Below are positions 1 through 7,909 of a stretch of 64,000 nt of DNA, piece after piece (position 1 is the first letter of the stretch; every line of letters starts with the position of its first letter). The translations under genes and the position numbers were made by a program. The DNA is from Aquimarina sp. TRL1 (lineage in GTDB: Bacteria; Bacteroidota; Bacteroidia; Flavobacteriales; Flavobacteriaceae). Where the stretch lies: positions 3,338,501 to 3,402,500 of the forward strand of contig NZ_CP053590.1 of NCBI RefSeq assembly GCF_013365535.1, given 5' to 3'. The notes under the pieces were generated by a model. It was not told the DNA's origin and ran no database searches. It worked only from the letters and a program-made list of their open reading frames with translations.

Positions 1-391
1 TCCATTCATTATCTAATTTGAGTAACTCCGTTAATCCGTCAAAGAAATAATTCTCAGGGAATTCGGGCATTGCCAGACGTGCGGCAGATTTGTTTATTCT
101 TTTGAAATTTTCATCTGGTCGGAATAAAAAGGTATCTCCATTGTCATCTTTATAAGCTTTCATTCCTTCGAAAACGGCTTGCCCGTAATGAAAAACACGA
201 GCAGAAGGATCAAGAGTGAGCGGCGCATATGGAGTGATCTTTGGAGTTTGCCATTTTCCGTCAATAAAATCACAGACAAACATATGATCTGTAAAAATAT
301 TACCGAAAGTTAGGTTTTCAAAGTCTACTTGTCCGATTTTAGACTCATTTGCTTTGGTGATTTCAATTGCTTGTTGAGTTGAACTCTTCAT
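1..391 (-). CDS. ilvE: Branched-chain amino acid aminotransferase, N-terminal part (cut by window edge)
   Basis: Reading the minus strand from the ATG at 391 gives 130 residues of a class IV (fold type IV) aminotransferase, which transfers amino groups between glutamate and the branched-chain 2-oxo acids in valine, leucine and isoleucine metabolism. The visible motifs are GQAVFEGMKAYK, FRPDENFKRINKSAARL and a following MPEFPENYFFDGLTEL, which are characteristic of the type II branched-chain enzyme (IlvE). The catalytic lysine lies beyond the window. It is transcribed divergently from the DUF4920 gene. Confident as to family; symbol by similarity. Confidence 0.9.
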   Translation of the reverse strand, partial: MKSSTQQAIEITKANESKIGQVDFENLTFGNIFTDHMFVCDFIDGKWQTPKITPYAPLTLDPSARVFHYGQAVFEGMKAYKDDNGDTFLFRPDENFKRINKSAARLAMPEFPENYFFDGLTELLKLDNEW

Positions 392-568
392 CCGATTAAC
401 TATTTTTTAGGTTGTGAAAAGTGTAATAAACTCAATAAATGTTTATTACGATTTAATGATTAAAAAAGAAATAGCCAATTTTAATCTGACACAAAAATAC
501 CTTTTTCTACGTAATTAATAATTTTTTGAATTGCTTAATTTTACCAAATACGACAATAGACAAAAAAT

Positions 569-1072
569 ATGAGAAAATTTATAGTATTGGTATTCGGAGT
601 AGTGACATTATATGCTTGTAAAAACACGAATACAAAAGGAAAAAACTTAATAGAAAACTTACCCCTGGAGCAATATCAGGCATATGGACAAAAAATAGAA
701 AAAGGAACTGTTTTTTCACCGGATGAATTGGCTGCCCAATATCATGAGATGAAAGAGGGAGATACTATTGCTATGATGTATAAAAGTACGGTTAATAGTG
801 TGTGTAAAGTCAAAGGTTGCTGGATGAGAGTTGCTATTGATGATAAAGAAGAGAACATGGTAAAGTTTAAAGACTATGGTTTTTTTGTTCCTATGGATAT
901 CGAAAACAAAGAAGTAATCGTAAAAGGAAAAGCGTTTGTAACAGAGGTATCTGTAGAAGAACAACGCCATCTGGCAAGTGATGCAGGTAAAAGTGAAGAT
1001 GAAATAGCAAAAATAACAACTCCTAAAAAGACATATTCTTTTGTAGCTGATGGAGTTTTGATAAAGAGTTAA
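569..1072 (+). CDS. DUF4920 domain lipoprotein
   Basis: The 167-residue product starts with a short hydrophobic signal ending in the lipobox LYAC (Cys17), so it should be lipid-anchored in the envelope. The body carries the DUF4920 pattern: YGQKIEKG, then VCKVKGCWMRV and FKDYGFFVPMD. The conserved Cys pair in CKVKGCW could bind metal or be redox active, but no function is established for the family. The stop codon overlaps the start of the next gene by one base (TAATG), so it is co-translated with mnmD; why these two are coupled is not obvious. Promoter region is AT-rich, with TAATTTTA about 20 bases upstream. Confidence 0.85.
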   Translation: MRKFIVLVFGVVTLYACKNTNTKGKNLIENLPLEQYQAYGQKIEKGTVFSPDELAAQYHEMKEGDTIAMMYKSTVNSVCKVKGCWMRVAIDDKEENMVKFKDYGFFVPMDIENKEVIVKGKAFVTEVSVEEQRHLASDAGKSEDEIAKITTPKKTYSFVADGVLIKS

Positions 1073-1755
1073 TGGAGCATAAAACTAAAAGAGAAATTAT
1101 CATTACGGGAGATGGTTCAGTAACGATTCATCTTCCCGAAATTAATGAACAGTATCATTCCAAACACGGAGCTATCAATGAAGCAAAACACGTATTTATT
1201 AAAAGTGGGCTTCAGTATATATGGGAAAAAGAAAAAAAGGAGGAAACAGCCATTCTGGAAATAGGTTTTGGAACAGGGCTTAACGCATTTATTACGTTTT
1301 TAGAAAGTAAAAAAAGCGGGAAAGCAATCCAGTATGTTGGAATTGAGGCGTATCCTGTACTAATGGATGAAATTGAGAAACTAAATTATGCTCAACAATT
1401 AGAAGCCCTTCATGAACAGGCTACTTTTATGAGCCTTCATGAATGTGAGTGGGAAAAAGAAAAAAAAGTATCAGATACTTTTTCTTTGACTAAAAAACAA
1501 ATGTTGTTTGGCGATATAAAAGATGTAGCGTCGTATGATTTGATTTATTTTGATGCCTTTGGAGCGAGAGTACAACCAGAGTTGTGGACAGTTCAGATTT
1601 TCGAAATAATGTTTGCAGCCTTACGGGATGGAGGTGTTTTGGTCACCTATGCAGCCAAAGGAAGTGTAAGAAGAGCAATGGAAGAAGTAGGTTTTTCGGT
1701 AGAAAGACTGCCAGGACCTCCTGGTAAGAGAGAAATGTTACGGGCTGTAAAATAA
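1072..1755 (+). CDS. mnmD: tRNA (5-methylaminomethyl-2-thiouridine34) methyltransferase MnmD-like
   Basis: A 227-residue stand-alone protein matching the N-terminal methyltransferase domain of MnmC. It is expected to use S-adenosylmethionine for the last methylation of mnm5s2U at the wobble position of tRNAs. The SAM-binding motif is ILEIGFGTGLNAF (about residues 62-74) and the catalytic-region motif is YDLIYFDAFGARVQPELW (about 155-172), followed by VTYAAKGSVRRAM and the C-terminal GPPGKREM. It lacks the FAD-dependent oxidase half of the enterobacterial bifunctional MnmC, as is usual in Bacteroidota. Starts inside the stop codon of the DUF4920 gene. Confidence 0.88.
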   Translation: MEHKTKREIIITGDGSVTIHLPEINEQYHSKHGAINEAKHVFIKSGLQYIWEKEKKEETAILEIGFGTGLNAFITFLESKKSGKAIQYVGIEAYPVLMDEIEKLNYAQQLEALHEQATFMSLHECEWEKEKKVSDTFSLTKKQMLFGDIKDVASYDLIYFDAFGARVQPELWTVQIFEIMFAALRDGGVLVTYAAKGSVRRAMEEVGFSVERLPGPPGKREMLRAVK

Positions 1756-1863
1756 TATTTTTTACAGATAGCTTGTCTTCAGAAGAATTGTGTTAAACCT
1801 ATAATAAAGAGGCAGCTTTTCATAAAAGGAAGTAGTATTTTTACTCAACTTTAACTTAACTTA

Positions 1864-2784
1864 ATGAGGATTCTAATTACTGGAGCTACGGGGTTGGTCG
1901 GTCAGGAAATTGTGAGGTTATGCCATGATTCAGGGATGGATGTGAATTATCTTACCACGAGTAAAAATAAAATAAAGACTGGAAAAGAAAATTATCAGGG
2001 GTTTTATTGGAATCCCGATACTAAAGAAATTGATTCGTCCTGTTTTGAAGGAGTGACGACGATTATCCATTTGGCAGGAGCAACTATAGGAAAGCGCTGG
2101 ACTACTTCTTATAAAAAGCGAATCGAATCCAGTAGAGTAGAAACGACAAATTTATTAATAAGCACATTGCAGCAACAAAAGCATCAGGTAAGACAAGTGA
2201 TTGCTGCCAGTGCCATAGGGATTTATCCAAGTTCATCCCAAAACTACTATACGGAAGAAAGTACGGAGAGAGATTCAACTTTTCTTTCAGATGTAGTACA
2301 AAAATGGGAAAAAGCAGTAGAAGGCTTCAAAACATTGGGGGTGAGATTAGGCATTTTGAGGATCGGTTTGGTGTTATCTCACGAAGGAGGCGCTTTACCT
2401 CAAATGGCAAAACCAATAGAAAAAGGAGTAGGAGCCGTAATAGGGAAAGGAACACAATGGCAGAGTTGGATTCATTTAAAAGACGTAGCCAGAATGTTTC
2501 TGTTTGTTCACGAAAAGAAATTAGAAGGAGTCTATAATGCAGTAGCCTCTAATCCGATATCTAATAAAAAACTCACCTATGCAATAGCGAGTCAGCTGGG
2601 TAAAAAAATACTGTTACCGAATGTTCCTGAGTTTGTACTACGGCTTTTACTGGGAGAGATGTACGTATTACTGGTAAGTAGTCAGCGGGTTTCTAATGCC
2701 AAAATAGAAAAGAACGGATTTCAGTTTTATTACGAAAATATTTATCAGGCGCTTGAAGAAATTGATGCGCATAAAAAAAACTGA
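1864..2784 (+). CDS. TIGR01777 family NAD(P)-dependent epimerase/oxidoreductase
   Basis: A 306-residue short-chain dehydrogenase-like protein of the extended epimerase type (YfcH/SulA-like family TIGR01777). The Rossmann dinucleotide-binding motif ITGATGLVG is at residues 5-13, the family motif IHLAGATIGKRWT near 68-80, and the catalytic-region ASAIGIYP (about 115-122) replaces the usual YxxxK context with a downstream Tyr pair. A C-terminal DUF1731-like tail follows (VPEFVLRLLLGEMYVLLVSSQRV). The substrate is not known. It stands alone, ending in a strong bidirectional terminator shared with the convergent YceI gene. Confidence 0.87.
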   Translation: MRILITGATGLVGQEIVRLCHDSGMDVNYLTTSKNKIKTGKENYQGFYWNPDTKEIDSSCFEGVTTIIHLAGATIGKRWTTSYKKRIESSRVETTNLLISTLQQQKHQVRQVIAASAIGIYPSSSQNYYTEESTERDSTFLSDVVQKWEKAVEGFKTLGVRLGILRIGLVLSHEGGALPQMAKPIEKGVGAVIGKGTQWQSWIHLKDVARMFLFVHEKKLEGVYNAVASNPISNKKLTYAIASQLGKKILLPNVPEFVLRLLLGEMYVLLVSSQRVSNAKIEKNGFQFYYENIYQALEEIDAHKKN

Positions 2785-2813
2785 CACCAGATCAGAACAG
2801 ATGTCAGTTTTTT
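2775..2813. terminator. Bidirectional terminator between epimerase and YceI genes
   Basis: AAAAAACTGACA at 2775-2786 pairs with TGTCAGTTTTTT at 2802-2813 around a 15-base loop. The A-run on one side and T-run on the other make it an intrinsic terminator for both convergent genes. The left arm overlaps the last codons of the epimerase gene. Confidence 0.85.
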
Positions 2814-2844
2814 AATGCTTTTGTAAAGCATCGTCCTATTCGGA

Positions 2845-3516
2845 TTATGCTTTTTTGGCTTTTAAGCTTACTTTGATCTCAATATCGTCGTTAATAAACT
2901 TATCTCCTAAGTTTTCGAATACAGATTTAGATCCGTAGTTTACTCCCCATTCTGTACGGTTAATTGTGAATACGTCACTAGTAATAGTAGTTTCAGAATC
3001 ATTAGAAGAGATAGTTGCCGGGAAAGAGATATTTTTCTTGATACCTTTTAATGTTAGGTTTCCTTCGATCACAGTTTTTCCATCTTTTTCATTTACAGCA
3101 GTAATTTCGAAAGCACCATCTTTAAACTTGGCTACATTAAAGAAGTGATCTTCTTTACCTTCACCTTCACCTTTTAAGTGTGCTTCAAGACCTGCTTTTT
3201 CGTCACCTTCTAAGTCAGTAACAGTAATTGTAGTCATGTCTATAGCGAATGATCCTCCAAGTACTTTGTTCTCCTGAACTTTTAATGTACCATTCGATAG
3301 CGCGATAGTTCCCATATGTTTACCTGTAGGCTTAGATCCTGTCCATTCGATAGTACTAGCTGTAGGGTCTACAGTATACGTAACTGCCACAGCAGGAGCT
3401 TCTTTTACTTCTTCAGCCTCCTTAGCAGTAGTTTCATTTTTTTTCTCTCCTTTACAAGAAAAAGCAAGGATTGAAAGTGCCGTGACTGCAGCAAGTTGCA
3501 TTAATTTAAATTTCAT
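2845..3516 (-). CDS. YceI family lipoprotein
   Basis: A 223-residue protein with a signal peptide ending in the lipobox AFSC, a short acidic/alanine-rich linker, then a YceI domain: TYTVDPTASTIEWTGSKPTGKHMGTIALS, DMTTITVTDLEG, HFFNVAKF and the terminal NRTEWGVNYGSKS. YceI proteins fold as a lipocalin-like barrel that can bind polyisoprenoid-type lipids; the real ligand here is unknown. It is a single-gene unit, divergent from grpE with 165 bases between them. Confident family call; role in envelope lipid handling is inference. Confidence 0.9.
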   Translation of the reverse strand: MKFKLMQLAAVTALSILAFSCKGEKKNETTAKEAEEVKEAPAVAVTYTVDPTASTIEWTGSKPTGKHMGTIALSNGTLKVQENKVLGGSFAIDMTTITVTDLEGDEKAGLEAHLKGEGEGKEDHFFNVAKFKDGAFEITAVNEKDGKTVIEGNLTLKGIKKNISFPATISSNDSETTITSDVFTINRTEWGVNYGSKSVFENLGDKFINDDIEIKVSLKAKKA

Positions 3517-3600
3517 AATAAAGAATTAAAGGTTTAAAATTTGGTCAAAAATATTTCTTTCTGATGTCTTCTGTCTTAAATATATATTAAAATATTATTG

Positions 3601-3641
3601 TGACATTATGACATTTATTGAAAAATGGCAGTACTTTTGCA
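3601..3641 (+). promoter_or_regulatory. Candidate sigma-54 (-24/-12) promoter of grpE-dnaJ with upstream direct repeat
   Basis: TGGCA at 3626-3630 and TTGCA at 3637-3641 give GG-N10-GC, the exact spacing of the RpoN -24/-12 element; the predicted start is near 3652, 30 bases before the grpE ATG. Just upstream, TGACATT occurs twice (3601-3607 and 3609-3615) with an 8-base period and could bind an activator or repressor. The same bases also contain TACTTTTG (3632-3639), which fits the Bacteroidota housekeeping -7 element TAnnTTTG, so the sigma-54 reading is likely but not certain. Confidence 0.6.
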
Positions 3642-3681
3642 CCTGCAATAAAGAAAAACTTATAAAAAAGATACGTTTTAC

Positions 3682-4224
3682 ATGAGTAAGAAAAATAAAA
3701 AAAACGATGATCTAAAAGATCAAGTAGAAGAAGTACTTGATGCGCCTGTTACAGAGAAAGAAAATGAAGAGGTTGATGTAGAAGCACAGCTAAAAGAAGA
3801 ACTGGAGAAGGAAAAAGATAAGTTTTTGAGACTCTTTGCAGAGTTTGAAAATTATAAAAAACGAACCTCAAAAGAACGTTTAGAGCTTTTTAAAACAGCA
3901 AGTCAAGATGTGATACAATCAATGCTACCCGTATTAGACGATTTTGATAGAGCGCAAAAAGAAATCGAAAAATCGGAAGATGAAAACCTGATCAAAGGGG
4001 TAGAATTGATTCATAATAAACTCAAAGAAACACTAAAGAGTAAAGGACTTTCAGAAGTAGAAGTTGCTGCTGGTGATACGTTTAATGCAGATGATCATGA
4101 AGCGATTACCCAGATTCCTGCACCTAGTGATGATTTGAAAGGGAAAATAGTTGATGTTATTGAAAAAGGATATAAGCTTGGCGATAAAGTCATCCGTTTT
4201 CCAAAGGTAGTAACCGGACAATAA
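3682..4224 (+). CDS. grpE: Nucleotide exchange factor GrpE
   Basis: A 180-residue GrpE, which releases ADP from DnaK in the cytosolic chaperone cycle. The first ~60 residues are charged and low-complexity, followed by the long helix with FLRLFAEFENYKKRTSKER (about 48-66), and the C-terminal beta domain containing HEAITQIPAPSDDLKGKIVDVIEKGYKLGDKVIRFPKVVV-type residues ending PKVVTGQ. It lies 7 bases upstream of dnaJ, with which it forms an operon; dnaK is not in the window. Transcription probably starts from the sigma-54-like element about 40 bases upstream. Confidence 0.96.
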   Translation: MSKKNKKNDDLKDQVEEVLDAPVTEKENEEVDVEAQLKEELEKEKDKFLRLFAEFENYKKRTSKERLELFKTASQDVIQSMLPVLDDFDRAQKEIEKSEDENLIKGVELIHNKLKETLKSKGLSEVEVAAGDTFNADDHEAITQIPAPSDDLKGKIVDVIEKGYKLGDKVIRFPKVVTGQ

Positions 4225-4231
4225 GACATTT

Positions 4232-5338
4232 ATGAAAGAAGATTTTTATGACATACTAGGTATTAGTAAGGGAGCTAGTCAGGCAGAAATCAAAAAAGCA
4301 TATCGTAAAAAAGCAATTGAATATCACCCAGATAAAAATCCGGGAGATGCGACTGCAGAAGAGAAGTTCAAAAAAGCAGCAGAAGCATATGAGATATTAA
4401 GTGATCCTGATAAAAAAGCACGTTATGACCAATTTGGTCATCAGGCATTCGAAGGCGGAGGTGGCTTCGGAGGTGGTGGAATGAATATGGATGATATATT
4501 CAGTCAGTTTGGAGATATCTTTGGTGGTGGTTTTGGCGGCTTTGGCGGCTTCGGAGGAGGAAGACAACGAACGGCAAAAGGAAGTAATCTTCGTATTCGT
4601 GTGAAACTGTCTTTAGAAGATATCGCGAATGGAGTCGATAAAAAGATTAAGGTAAAAAGAAAGGTTAAGGCTCCTGGAACTACATATAAAACATGTAGTA
4701 CCTGTAATGGTTCAGGACAAGTTACCAGAATTACCAATACGATTTTAGGAAGAATGCAAACGTCCTCTCCATGTAATGTGTGTGGAGGAACCGGACAAAT
4801 GATCGATAAAAGACCAGCCGATGCAGACGCTCAGGGGTTGAAGATTGTTGAAGAAACCGTAAGTGTAAAAATCCCGCCAGGAGTAGAAGAAGGAATGCAG
4901 CTAAAAGTAGCAGGAAAAGGAAATGAAGCACCTGGGAATGGAATTGCAGGAGATCTGCTGGTTGCCATAGAAGAAAAACCTCATGCAGAGTTACAACGAG
5001 AAGGAGATAACCTGCATTATGATTTGTATATCAGTTTCTCAGAAGCTGCTCTTGGAGCGTCCAAAGAAATTGATACAGTAAGTGGCAAAGTGAGAATTAA
5101 GATAGAAGAAGGAGTTCAGAGTGGAAAAATATTGAGACTTAGAGGAAAAGGAATTCCAAGTATTAATGGATACGGAAGAGGTGATCTATTAGTACATGTC
5201 AATGTTTGGACCCCAAGAACCCTGAGCAGAGAACAAAAAGAGTTTTTCGAAAAAATGGCAAAAGATGAACATTTTATGCCAAAACCCGAAAGTGGAGATA
5301 AATCCTTTTTTGAGAAAGTAAAAGATATGTTCTCATAA
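4232..5338 (+). CDS. dnaJ: Chaperone DnaJ with a half-size zinc-finger domain
   Basis: A 368-residue type I-like J protein that delivers clients to DnaK and stimulates its ATPase. The J domain has HPD at 32-34, then a Gly/Phe-rich linker (about 74-110, with GGFGGFGGFGGG). The zinc-finger region keeps only two CxxCxGxG motifs, CSTCNGSG (155-162) and CNVCGGTG (181-188), instead of four, so at most one zinc site can form. The client-binding beta domains follow (VSVKIPPGVEEGMQLKVAGKG, DLYISFSEAALG) and a C-terminal dimerisation segment. I recall the same reduction in other Flavobacteriia. Operon with grpE. Confidence 0.95.
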   Translation: MKEDFYDILGISKGASQAEIKKAYRKKAIEYHPDKNPGDATAEEKFKKAAEAYEILSDPDKKARYDQFGHQAFEGGGGFGGGGMNMDDIFSQFGDIFGGGFGGFGGFGGGRQRTAKGSNLRIRVKLSLEDIANGVDKKIKVKRKVKAPGTTYKTCSTCNGSGQVTRITNTILGRMQTSSPCNVCGGTGQMIDKRPADADAQGLKIVEETVSVKIPPGVEEGMQLKVAGKGNEAPGNGIAGDLLVAIEEKPHAELQREGDNLHYDLYISFSEAALGASKEIDTVSGKVRIKIEEGVQSGKILRLRGKGIPSINGYGRGDLLVHVNVWTPRTLSREQKEFFEKMAKDEHFMPKPESGDKSFFEKVKDMFS

Positions 5339-5407
5339 AAACGATATAAAGAAATGAGAGAGGTCGTAATGATTTGATTTCTTTAACATATGGTTAAGAA
5401 AAATTTG

Positions 5408-5510
5408 TATATTTGAGCATCACTAAAAATGTTTAGTGATAATTTTTCTTTTTCATAGCAATTTTTTTCCCATCCTTAGTATTCGTATTCAGGGTGGGTT
5501 TTGTTTTTGG
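5408..5510 (+). ncRNA. Candidate small RNA or processed 3' end downstream of dnaJ
   Basis: TATATTTG at 5408-5415 matches the TAnnTTTG -7 element, though I found no well-spaced -33 TTG. It is followed by a perfect 9-bp hairpin (ATCACTAAA 5419-5427, loop AATG, TTTAGTGAT 5432-5440), a U-rich linker, and a terminator hairpin (CCCATCCT 5469-5476 with AGGGTGGG 5491-5498, one G-T pair) followed by TTTTGTTTTT. No convincing ORF lies in the segment. The two hairpins could be a tandem terminator of dnaJ or a roughly 90-base independent RNA. Confidence 0.35.
5469..5508 (+). terminator. Intrinsic terminator after dnaJ / candidate sRNA
   Basis: An 8-bp stem (5469-5476 with 5491-5498, including one wobble pair), a 14-base loop and a T-rich run from 5499 to 5508. 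It ends either the dnaJ transcript or the candidate RNA upstream. The remaining bases to 5672 hold TAATTTTG (5571-5578), a plausible -7 element for the ABC transporter operon. Confidence 0.7.
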
Positions 5511-5672
5511 TTTATAGGATATTGTACCGAAATAAAATAAGTAGGTAAATAAAAAGTTATGAAGACATTATAATTTTGTAATTATGCAACTGAAAACGCG
5601 TGGAACAGAATTTTATTCTTGAAAATTCATCCGTTTTTATTTACTTGAAAAAATAAATTACAACCATTATTT

Positions 5673-6605
5673 ATGACCAATGTATTAGAGGTACAGCACG
5701 CAACAAAACGCTTTGGAACTTTTACTGCGCTTAATGACGTGTCCATTCAGGTACCTAAAGGAAGTGTATTCGGCTTATTAGGGCCCAATGGGGCTGGTAA
5801 AACTACATTGATACGAATCATTAATCAAATCACATACCCCGATCAGGGAAAGGTTTTTCTGGATGGTCAACCTCTGGAACCACAACATATAAAAGATATA
5901 GGGTACCTGCCAGAAGAAAGAGGACTTTATAAATCGATGAAAGTAGGAGAGCAAGCACTGTATTTAGCACAATTAAAAGGGTTGAGTAAAACAGAAGCAA
6001 GAGAACGATTAAAGTACTGGTTCGATAAGTTTGAAATTTCACATTGGTGGAATAAAAAAATACAAGAGTTGTCCAAAGGGATGGCGCAAAAAGTTCAGTT
6101 TATTGTTACAGTATTACATCGCCCAAAATTGTTGATTTTTGATGAGCCATTTAGTGGTTTTGACCCTATTAATGCTACGGTTATAAAAGATGAGATCTTA
6201 CAACTCAGGGAAGAAGGTGCTACTATTATTTTTTCTACACATAGAATGGAAAGCGTAGAAGAATTGTGTGATCATATCGCCTTGATTAATAAATCAAAAA
6301 AGATATTAGATGGGAAATTGACAGATGTAAAAAGAGCTTATAAATCAAATACCTTTGAAGTGGGGTTGATGACAGATAATGCAGCGGGAATATTAGAGCA
6401 AATTAAAAGTAAATTTAAGGTGTCCCCTGCCGATTTTAGAACAATTGATGAGCAACTAAAATTAAATATTACCCTTGGAAAGGAAGATTCTCCGAATGAT
6501 TTATTAGGGTATTTATCTGGTCAAGCACAGATTTTGCGATTTAATGAAGTAATTCCGGGAGTAAACGAAATATTTATTAAAACAATTACAGAAGAGAATG
6601 CATAA
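5673..6605 (+). CDS. ABC transporter ATP-binding protein (NatA-like)
   Basis: A 310-residue ATPase subunit of a two-gene exporter. Walker A is GPNGAGKTT (37-45), the signature segment reads LSKGM instead of LSGGQ, and Walker B plus D-loop is LLIFDEPFSGFDP, followed by the H-loop FSTHRME. The C-terminal ~80 residues form the DUF4162-type extension typical of NatA/YhaQ proteins. It overlaps the permease gene by 8 bases, so the two are translationally coupled. In Bacteroidota such pairs are usually annotated as sodium or drug exporters, but the substrate cannot be read from sequence. Confidence 0.93.
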   Translation: MTNVLEVQHATKRFGTFTALNDVSIQVPKGSVFGLLGPNGAGKTTLIRIINQITYPDQGKVFLDGQPLEPQHIKDIGYLPEERGLYKSMKVGEQALYLAQLKGLSKTEARERLKYWFDKFEISHWWNKKIQELSKGMAQKVQFIVTVLHRPKLLIFDEPFSGFDPINATVIKDEILQLREEGATIIFSTHRMESVEELCDHIALINKSKKILDGKLTDVKRAYKSNTFEVGLMTDNAAGILEQIKSKFKVSPADFRTIDEQLKLNITLGKEDSPNDLLGYLSGQAQILRFNEVIPGVNEIFIKTITEENA

Positions 6606-7908
6606 TTTAAAACTCATTATCAAAAGAGAGTTTATGGCGAGGGTTCGCAACAGGACATTTGTAGTAATGACCTTTTTAAGCCCCCTGATTTTTATTGGTA
6701 TGATCTCATTGATTACTTGGTTGGCAACGATTAATAATGATGAGATACATAAAATAGCCTTCGTAGATGAAACAGAAATGTTCTCAGCTGATTTAAAAAA
6801 TGAAGGGAACATAGAATATATTGATTATTCCCATCTGAACTGGAAAGTAGCAAAGGATTCGGTTAAGCAGCAAAAGTTATATGGACTACTGTATATTCCT
6901 AAAAAAGAAGGTACTGATCAGTTAGCAACATCTATCCAGTTTTATGCAGAAGAAGCCCCCAGTCCTTCTATATTAAGTAAAATAGAGCAGGTAATATCAG
7001 CAAAAATAACAGAACGTAATTATAGAGAAAAAGGACTAAACCTCGATGTTATCAAAAAATCAAAATCAGAAGTTTCTATTCTCGTTGAAGATTTTTCAGG
7101 AGAAAAGACTTCAAAAATGGCTAGTTACGTAAAAATGGTTTTTGGAGGCGTTGCCGGATATCTGTTGATGATGTTTATTATTATTTACGGAAATATGGTG
7201 ATGCGATCTGTTATTGAAGAAAAAGCAAACAGGATTATAGAAATTATTATTTCTTCGGTAAAACCTTTTCATTTGATGTTGGGGAAAATACTAGGGACTT
7301 CTTTTGCAGGAGTTTTACAATTTATTATCTGGGTATTTTTAGGAATGATTTTAATGACTGTGGGAACCTTTGTTTTTGGAGTAGATGTAGAACCTGTTCA
7401 GTTACAGGAGGTCAATAAAATGATCGCTTCGAATGGAGGTATGATTGATGATATGACGAATATATTTGTGGAAATACAACGATTACCGTTAATAACACTT
7501 ACGATTTCTTTCCTGATTTATTTTATTGGAGGTTATTTCCTGTATAGTGCTATTTATGCAGCTATTGGAGCAGCTGTAGATAGTGAAACTGACTCTCAGC
7601 AATTTATGCTGCCTGTCATATTGCCATTAATGCTGGGAATTTATGTGGGGTTCTTTTCTGTTATAGAAAATCCGCATGGAACGGTATCGACTATATTCTC
7701 CATGATTCCGCTGACATCTCCTATCGTAATGTTGATGCGTATACCTTTTGGGGTACCCTGGTGGGAAGTAGTGATATCGATTGTTTTATTATTCGGAAGT
7801 ATTACCTTTATTACCTGGTTTGCAGCAAAAATATACAGAGTTGGGATTTTGATGTATGGAAAAAAAGCGAGCTATAAAGAACTCTTTAAATGGTTAAAGT
7901 ATAAATAG
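6598..7908 (+). CDS. ABC transporter permease (NatB-like)
   Basis: A 436-residue ABC-2 type membrane subunit. One N-terminal membrane helix (about 23-44) is followed by a ~130-residue extracytoplasmic domain, then about five more helices from residue 180 to 420. The conserved RSVIEEKANRIIEIIISSVKPFHLMLGKILG motif region (about 203-233) marks ABC-2/NatB permeases. It starts inside the ATPase gene and ends one base before the MscS gene, making a three-gene operon with a possible link to envelope stress. Confidence 0.9.
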   Translation: MHNLKLIIKREFMARVRNRTFVVMTFLSPLIFIGMISLITWLATINNDEIHKIAFVDETEMFSADLKNEGNIEYIDYSHLNWKVAKDSVKQQKLYGLLYIPKKEGTDQLATSIQFYAEEAPSPSILSKIEQVISAKITERNYREKGLNLDVIKKSKSEVSILVEDFSGEKTSKMASYVKMVFGGVAGYLLMMFIIIYGNMVMRSVIEEKANRIIEIIISSVKPFHLMLGKILGTSFAGVLQFIIWVFLGMILMTVGTFVFGVDVEPVQLQEVNKMIASNGGMIDDMTNIFVEIQRLPLITLTISFLIYFIGGYFLYSAIYAAIGAAVDSETDSQQFMLPVILPLMLGIYVGFFSVIENPHGTVSTIFSMIPLTSPIVMLMRIPFGVPWWEVVISIVLLFGSITFITWFAAKIYRVGILMYGKKASYKELFKWLKYK

Positions 7909-7909
7909 G

